Part shown: in pieces, positions 58,101 through 64,000 of the stretch
How positions within the stretch are numbered: the first letter of the stretch is position 1
Layout of the letters: each line of letters opens with the position of its first letter
Program-made: the position numbers and the translations under genes
Notes under the pieces: generated by a model
Told to the model about the DNA's origin: nothing
The model's input: only the letters and a program-made list of their open reading frames with translations
Database searches by the model: none
DNA from: Acanthosepion esculentum
Taxonomy: Eukaryota > Mollusca > Cephalopoda > Sepiida > Sepiidae
Direction: 5' to 3'
Assembly: GCA_964036315.1 (NCBI GenBank)
Contig: OZ038488.1
Location: 65,860,642 to 65,924,641 of the forward strand
DNA: 64,000 bases

Positions 58101-59110
58101 TAAGATTGTATGGAAAACACACTGGAGAAAGCCAACATCTTGCAAAATGAATGTGAAAAAGTCTTGCTCTAAAGCATTCACCTCGGAGAAAAACAACCCA
58201 TGATGAGAGAGAATTTGAACAGAATCGTGTTGTATATGAAAAGCTCAAGAAAGGTTGTTCATAAGGATCTCCCTGAGAATATTGGCATGGAGTTTGATCT
58301 AACATGTAATGAATGTGTTCACGTCTGTCCAAGTAGGATAGGCCTAAAAAAAATAAAAATCACAAAAGAGGCCAGAGAAATGTCTTAAACTGCATGTTGT
58401 GCAGAAGTTCTACTTGCAGCTAGTGCAGAAAAAACTGTACCTCAGTTGGTAGACTAAAGCGTCATATATAAGTTCACAAAAATATTACAATAACACTGGA
58501 AGCAACAGAGAGAAACCATGTAATAATGGTGAGAAAGTGACTGATCTCAAGATGCCTGGTCAGGACTGATTATATTACAGACCCTTCTTTAAACTGCAAT
58601 TGAGGTATAAAGATTGTATGGAGAATACACTGCAGAAGGCCAACATCTTGCAAAATTAATGGTAAAATATCTTGCTATAAATCATTCACCTCAGAGGTAA
58701 ACAGTGTACAATGGTAAGAGAGAATTTGAACAGAATCGTAAAAACATGAAACAGTCAAGAGATATTCCACATGGCTTGATGTTAATCTCCCTGAAAACGT
58801 TTGCACTGAATTTGATCTAACATGTAACAAATGTAGTTACATCTATCTAATTAAGGCAGGACCTAAAAATCATCAAAGAAGCAACATACAGATAGAAATC
58901 ATTAATCACACATTATACAGCATTTCTACTTGCAGTGAATGTGGAAAAGACTATGCCTCAGTTGATGGTCTAAAAGGATCAAATCTGAAAGTTCACCAAA
59001 ATATTACTGTAAGATAGACTGAAGGATGCAGCCAATGTTGCCACATCTGCACAAGAGAGCCTAAATCCCTGGCAGAACTAAAAAGTAACATCTGCCCTGT
59101 GCTTATTTGA
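58075..59110 (+). pseudogene. Tandem zinc-finger-like tail following the LINE RT
   Basis: Two about 510-base repeats (starting near 58,085 and 58,595) encode Cys-pair segments: FDLTCNECVHVCPSRIGLKK in the first; FDLTCNKCSYIY, STCSECGKDYASVDGLK and CSQCCHICTREPKSLAELK in the second. The C-x2-C plus late basic/His residues resemble the C-terminal zinc fingers of cephalopod LINEs; several His residues are lost. The repeats differ by many substitutions. It continues directly from the RT relic and is probably the same element. Confidence 0.6.
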
Positions 59111-59119
59111 GAGTCAATC

Positions 59120-59910
59120 AAATGACATTACTTAAAATCAAGCCACAACCATCATGTGTTTATGTATATAATTCACTACACTATCAAAATATGACAGTAT
59201 ACCCTATATGAATTATCTCACTAGCACCCCAATTTACCTCTAAAAAATTTTCTTTTTTAATGTTCACTTAATACAAGGTCCAATAGCCACTCAAAGTAGA
59301 AGGTTACTGTGTAGTGTTGTATTAACATAAGGAAGGGCAAGATGTGAAGTTCTTAGAGATATACAGGAAAGATAACTCTAGACTTGAAGTGGTCAAGATT
59401 CAATTAATATTTCAGAGTTCAGTTTGAGACATTAGAAGTATAGCATGGAAGTAGACTGAAAACCCATTCCTAAACAGGTTAATGCAATATTCAATTTAAA
59501 AAAAAAAATACTATTCTTACCATCCAGAATAAGTTTTGGGTTATTTAGAATTGATAAGCCATAAAAAAAACAGATCAATCAGTCAATATACCAAAGCACA
59601 GGCTAAAGCTAGAATCACAAATTCAAATTAAAAAGAGGATCATCTTAATTTATTATCCAATTCAGATTCAAACTTTTCACCAAAATCCACATCAGTTTTG
59701 ATCCACATTTTTCCATAAATAAAAGCAATTTTTGTAAAATTGAAAACAGTATCCAAACAGTATCATACAGAAATCTTTGAATGTTGGTTTAGAAATACTA
59801 CTAAGTACTATTGAATTTATAACACAAACATGGTCCCTGTCAGTGGTGGACTTTAACCCCTTTCAGTAGAATGACAATACCATGATGCATAGTGTGTTCA
59901 CTGAGGATGA
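59120..59910. other. Stretch without recognised genes
   Basis: AT-rich with A-runs near 59,500. Nothing identified. Confidence 0.5.
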
Positions 59911-59918
59911 GGTCAGAT

Positions 59919-60910
59919 CAGACTTGCTTCTTGAGAAGCTGGGCCTTGACAATCTTGAGTCACTGCTGTAGACTACTTGGGTTGTTCATGTTGAGCACGA
60001 AGTGGGGGGATATCAAACTGCTCCATGAGGCAACAGTTGAGGACAGCAGAGGAAGAGGCAGGCCCAAGATGACTTAGGAGGATGTTTTTGGAAGGACAGG
60101 GTAAAATTGGACCTAGAAATTGTTGATGCTAGTAACAGGCATAAATGGAGAGGTAAACTATCAAGTGGGACCCAACTTACCTTGTGCAAAATTAATCTTA
60201 TTCCTGATTAGACAAAAAAATATGGCTATTATGATCATTATGAGAAATGCTAGGAATTGACATTTCACAATGTCTTGAAAATGTATGTGTGTACTAACAG
60301 CAGACAATGTAAGTTCCATAAATTCATATAAACAGATCCACAGCAGTGGAAGTGTTAATCTATTCAAACTAGTGTCCCAATCTTGGTTGTTAAGTCACAG
60401 TGTTTCAGCCATTACACTCACCAACTTTCTTCAGATGTCTGTTATATTCAGCAACCTGAGCATTATTACTGTACTTTGATTTTGGCATCTTGGTTGCTAC
60501 GGTTACAACAGTTTTTGCCTTCTGACCTTATTCAGGCGATTGCCATATTTGGAAACCTTCGGAAAATCTCTAACAGAACCTTTTATTTAATTCAGTTAAT
60601 TTATCCTTGTAACAAGAATTAAATAGAAAAAAAAGTAACTTATATGAGATATCTTCGATAAATCTATATTTAAGTTTTACATTTAGAAAAAGGCTGAAGA
60701 ATGTATTGGCTGAAATGTTATACCAAAACAACAAAAATAGAGAGAATAGTCTGAAAATATATAGAATAATGAAAATAATAAAGATGAAAAAATATATTCA
60801 GAAAATAAGAAAGAAGACTGATTAATAAAGAAAAATATTTCATCTCATAATTGCAGGCAAAATAGAAAGGCCAAAGAATGTTGTCAGCTGATATGTTTCA
60901 ACAAATAACA
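59919..60910 (+). repeat. LINE 3' end with tail, copy 1 of a ~1-kb duplication
   Basis: 59,919-60,160 encodes a broken LINE C terminus (LLEKLGL.NLES, then RGRGRPKMT). After it come an inverted-strand hairpin motif (minus CTGAAGA at 60,434-60,428, GAAAC at 60,406-60,402), then AATTAAATAGAA and an AT-rich tail with another CTGAAGA at 60,694. The whole block is repeated at 62,803-63,788 with few changes. Confidence 0.85.
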
Positions 60911-61146
60911 ACTTTGACGATAATATCTTTAAAATTGCCTTTCTGGTAACAAAATGCATTGAATAATGAAAGTTATAGTTTTATAAAATTTTTTAATCAA
61001 ATTCAAGTTCGGTCAATGGAAATATGTGAATTTGTGCATTTTATCATTTTTATATTCTCATACAGATTGTTCAATTCGATAGGACCACTTTCTCTGGATC
61101 AAAGTCCAGAGCATATTTTTATTTTCTAGAATCTTTTGGATTAAAT

Positions 61147-61335
61147 CTTACATTAAAACAACAAAGATAAAGAAAATAGTCTGAAAATATATGGAATAAT
61201 GAAAATAATCACAGAAGTTCAGAAATGACAAAAATAAAGACTGAATAATACATGAAAATACTTTGTATTATATATAATTGCAGGAAATATGGAAAGAGCA
61301 AAGATTTATCAATTGATATGATTCAAAAGCAGCAA
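61147..61335 (+). repeat. Diverged third copy of the tail
   Basis: Shares AAAACAACAAAGATAAAGAAAATAGTCTGAAAATATATGGAATAATGAAAATAAT-type blocks (here quoted in part: AGTCTGAAAATATATGGAA) and the TAATTGCAGG..AATAT/GAAAG block with 60,720-60,900. Confidence 0.6.
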
Positions 61336-61447
61336 ATTAAAAGATAATACTTTTAAAATTACATTGAATAATAAAACATAGTTTTATAATCTTTTAGAAT
61401 TAAATTCAAGTTGAGCTAACTTGAATTTAATTCTAAAAGTTTATACA

Positions 61448-61994
61448 AGATCAGTCTGAAAAGTAACAGGACTTATCTGTTCTTCAATATGAAAGGCATT
61501 GTCCACACTGAGTTCTTACCACAGGGCCAAACGATCAATCAACAAGTCTACAAAGACATCCTACAATGTTTGCTTTGCTCAGTGTGTGAGAAGAGACGAG
61601 AGTTGTGGCAGGACAAATTGTGGCTACTTCACCATGACAATGTACATACTCACAATACCCTGAGTATCCAGCAGTTCCTGGCCAAGAATATTGCTGTACT
61701 GGAACAACCTCCTTATTCACCTGATCCTGTTCTGTATGAGAGTTTCTTTTCCCTAAGCTCAAGAGGATCATCAAGGTGACCTGTTTTTAAGGCATTGAGG
61801 CCATCAAGAGGGTTGTAACAATGGAGCTGAGGAGAACCCAAGAAGAATTCTTCCAGTAGTGCATAGAAATGTGACAGAGAAGGATGGAAAAGTGCATTAG
61901 ACTCAAGGGTGGGTACTTTGAAGGGGAAACCATGTAGTTTGGAATTGAAATAAATTGTTTGTGACATCAGTCCCGTTGCTTTTCAGACAATCTG
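61448..61994 (+). mobile_element. mariner-like element F, N-terminal half deleted
   Basis: The ends AGATCAGTCTGAAAAGTAAC (61,449) and, inverted, CAGATTGTCTGAAAAGCAAC (61,994) match with few differences. Directly inside the left end an open frame (61,489-61,779) encodes the catalytic core: KGIVHTEFLPQGQTINQQVY, WLLHHDNVHTHNTLS (second Asp in HHDN), QQFLAKNIAVLEQPPYSPD (third Asp in SPD). The frame is lost soon after. The entire N-terminal DNA-binding half is missing, so it is non-autonomous. Confidence 0.88.
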
Positions 61995-62364
61995 AAACTA
62001 TATTTCTTTATTCGAGTGGAAATATGTGAAATTGTGTATCTGTGCTGAATCCATTTCTTAATCAGCTGTAAAAAAAAAATATTTAATTATATTATGACCT
62101 GATTTTTTTGTTTTTATCAGTTTGTTTAATTCATCTTTTGGCCAGTCTTTTAATTGATTACTTTTCCGTTCCTCTCCACGAATAAAGGGAAATGTTTTTT
62201 GTTTATAGCATTTGACATTCAGAAATAATTATCATTTTGGCAGTGATAATATGAGTAACAAAAGTGAAATGCTTAAATGTATGAAAATAACAAAGGCCTC
62301 CTTTACAATATAGAATCATCTAATTTTTGGCTACAAACTACCTTTTTATCAAGTGATTTATTAA

Positions 62365-62625
62365 ATGAAGCTTAGATGTGGCACAAGTTTGAAAGTATGG
62401 CGTATTCAGTGAGGATCAAACTCACTACTCAGTCGTAATTGTTCTAGCGAGACAAGCTTGCTAACCTTTACACCACATTGAAGTGCTCAAATGATTTTCT
62501 AAGTGTAGCTTAAATGTGGCACAAGGCCAAAACTGTAGAGCACCCAGTGAAGATTGACCTCACTACTCAATTGTAATTGATCTAGTGAGGAAAGCTTGTT
62601 AACCATTGTACCATGTCAAAGTGCC
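62365..62625 (-). repeat. tRNA-derived SINE, two tandem copies
   Basis: Copies at about 62,368-62,490 and 62,508-62,628. On the minus strand TGGTACAATGGTTAACAAGC (box-A-like) is followed by TGAGGTCAATCTTCAC (box-B-like). Shared plus-strand blocks: AGCTTA.ATGTGGCACAAG, CACTACTCA.T.GTAATTG.TCTAG, AAGCTTG.TAACC.TT..ACCA. Confidence 0.72.
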
Positions 62626-62715
62626 CTGTCTTTTTATAAATAATGTAAAAAAAAACATCCCTTAACAGCAACAACTATGAACATAGTAATAATGTACAGG
62701 CCGTATTTGGGAATT

Positions 62716-63788
62716 AAGTTTTACATTTAGAAAAAGGCTGAAGAATGTATTGGCTGAAATGTTATACCAAAACATTCAAAAATAGAGAGAATAGTCTGAA
62801 AATCAGACTTGCTTCTTGAGAAGCTGGGCCTTGACAATCTTGAGTCACTGCTGTAGACTACCTGGGTTGTTCATGTTGGGCACAAAGTGGAGGGGGGGTA
62901 TCAAACTGCTCCATGAGGCAACAGTTGAGGACAGTAGAGGAAGAGGCAGGCCCAAGATGACATGGGAGGATGTTTTTGGAAGGACAGGGTAAAATAGAAC
63001 CTAGAAGTAGTTGATGCTAGTAACAGGCATAAATGGAGAGGTAGACTATCAAGTGGGACCCAACTTACCTTGTGCAAAATTAATCTTATTCCTGATTAGA
63101 CAAAAAAAATATGGCTATTGTGATCATTATGAGAAATGCTAGGAATTGACATTTCACAATGTCTTGAAAATGTATATGTGTACTAACAGCAGACAATGTA
63201 AGTTCCATAAATTCATATAAACAGATCCACAGCAATGGAAGTGTTAATCTATTCAAACTAGTGTCCCAATCTTGATTGTTAAGCCACAATGTTTCAGCCA
63301 TTACACTCACCAACCTTCTTCAGATGTCTGTTATATTCAGCAACCTGAGCATTATTACTGTACTTTGATTTTGGCATCTTGGTTGCTACGGTTACAACAG
63401 TTTTTACCTTCTGACCTTATTCAGGTGATTGCCATATTTGGAAACCTTCGCAAGATCTCTAACAGAACCTTTTATTTAATTCAGTTTATCCTTATAACAA
63501 GAATTAAATAGAAAAAAAAGTAACTTATATGAGATATCTTCATGAAATCTATATTTAAGTTTTACACTTAGAAAAAGGCTGAAGAATGTATTGGCTGAAA
63601 TGTTATACCAAAACAACAAAAATAGAGAGAATTGTCTGAAAATATATAGAATAATGAAAATAATAAAGATGAAAAGATATATTCAGAAAATAAGAAAGAA
63701 GACTGATTAATAAAGAAAAATATTTCATCTCATAATTGCAGGCAAAATAGAAAGGCCAAAGAATGTTGTCAGCTGATATGTTTCAACA
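62716..63788 (+). repeat. ~1-kb duplication, copy 2, with a preceding tail fragment
   Basis: 62,803-63,788 repeats 59,919-60,905. Immediately before it, 62,716-62,802 repeats only the tail part (60,671-60,757), so tail and head are joined directly, as at a junction between tandem units. Confidence 0.88.
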
Positions 63789-64000
63789 ATTTTTAGACTG
63801 TTTACAATAGGACAAACAAAATCCTTGAAAATGGTTAATAGATTAGCTGAAAGAGCTCAGAATGACGAATCATTTGGACAGATTCTGCACTCACTGAGTT
63901 TAAAATGAAACTCTAGTTTGCATACAAGAAAAACAACTTAAAAGAAGTACTTAGTCATTTTCAAGAAAACATATATTGTGTGGTGCATACTTATTAAACC

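Overview
This is animal nuclear DNA, most likely from a cephalopod (octopus-like). Coding sequence is split into small GT-AG exons, the background is very AT-rich with many (TA)n tracts, and introns are filled with relics of Penelope-like elements, Ty3/gypsy elements, LINEs, Tc1/mariner and hAT transposons and tRNA-derived SINEs. The species is inferred from this style and from recalled family resemblance, not from a search.

One host gene is recognised. On the minus strand, ten exons between 48,234 and 12,989 encode the N-terminal two thirds of ASPSCR1/TUG, the UBX-domain tether that retains GLUT4 vesicles and binds p97. Exon phases join without a break over 1,168 coding bases (389 codons plus one base). 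The C-terminal part with the UBX domain was not found and presumably lies beyond the left edge.

Layout: 1-12,988 is non-coding here (mariner relic, Penelope GIY-YIG relic, fold-back with tRNA-like heads, SINEs, hAT relic). 12,989-20,333 holds exons 10, 9 and 8; the intron between exons 9 and 8 contains a Penelope tail fused to a Ty3/gypsy element at 15.46-19.96 kb that has lost its 5' LTR. 20.3-26.8 kb is an intron with a Penelope reverse-transcriptase relic and a second, badly decayed gypsy relic. 26.8-38.6 kb holds exons 7 to 3 with LINE and SINE debris. 38.6-48.2 kb holds exons 2 and 1, a Tc1/mariner element, an LTR-like block, a relic of unknown protein family and further retroelement pieces. 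48.3-64 kb, upstream of the gene, has no recognised host gene: mariner and hAT relics, an 80-bp mariner-type MITE, identical 244-bp tandem units, a LINE with zinc-finger-like tail repeats, and a ~1 kb duplication of a LINE 3' end.

All recognised transposon genes carry stops or frameshifts, so none looks autonomous. The most unusual signals are a hairpin resembling a hammerhead core that recurs at Penelope and LINE tails, the exact tail/gypsy junction, the 80-bp MITE with vertebrate-like mariner termini, and several perfect or near-perfect local duplications.
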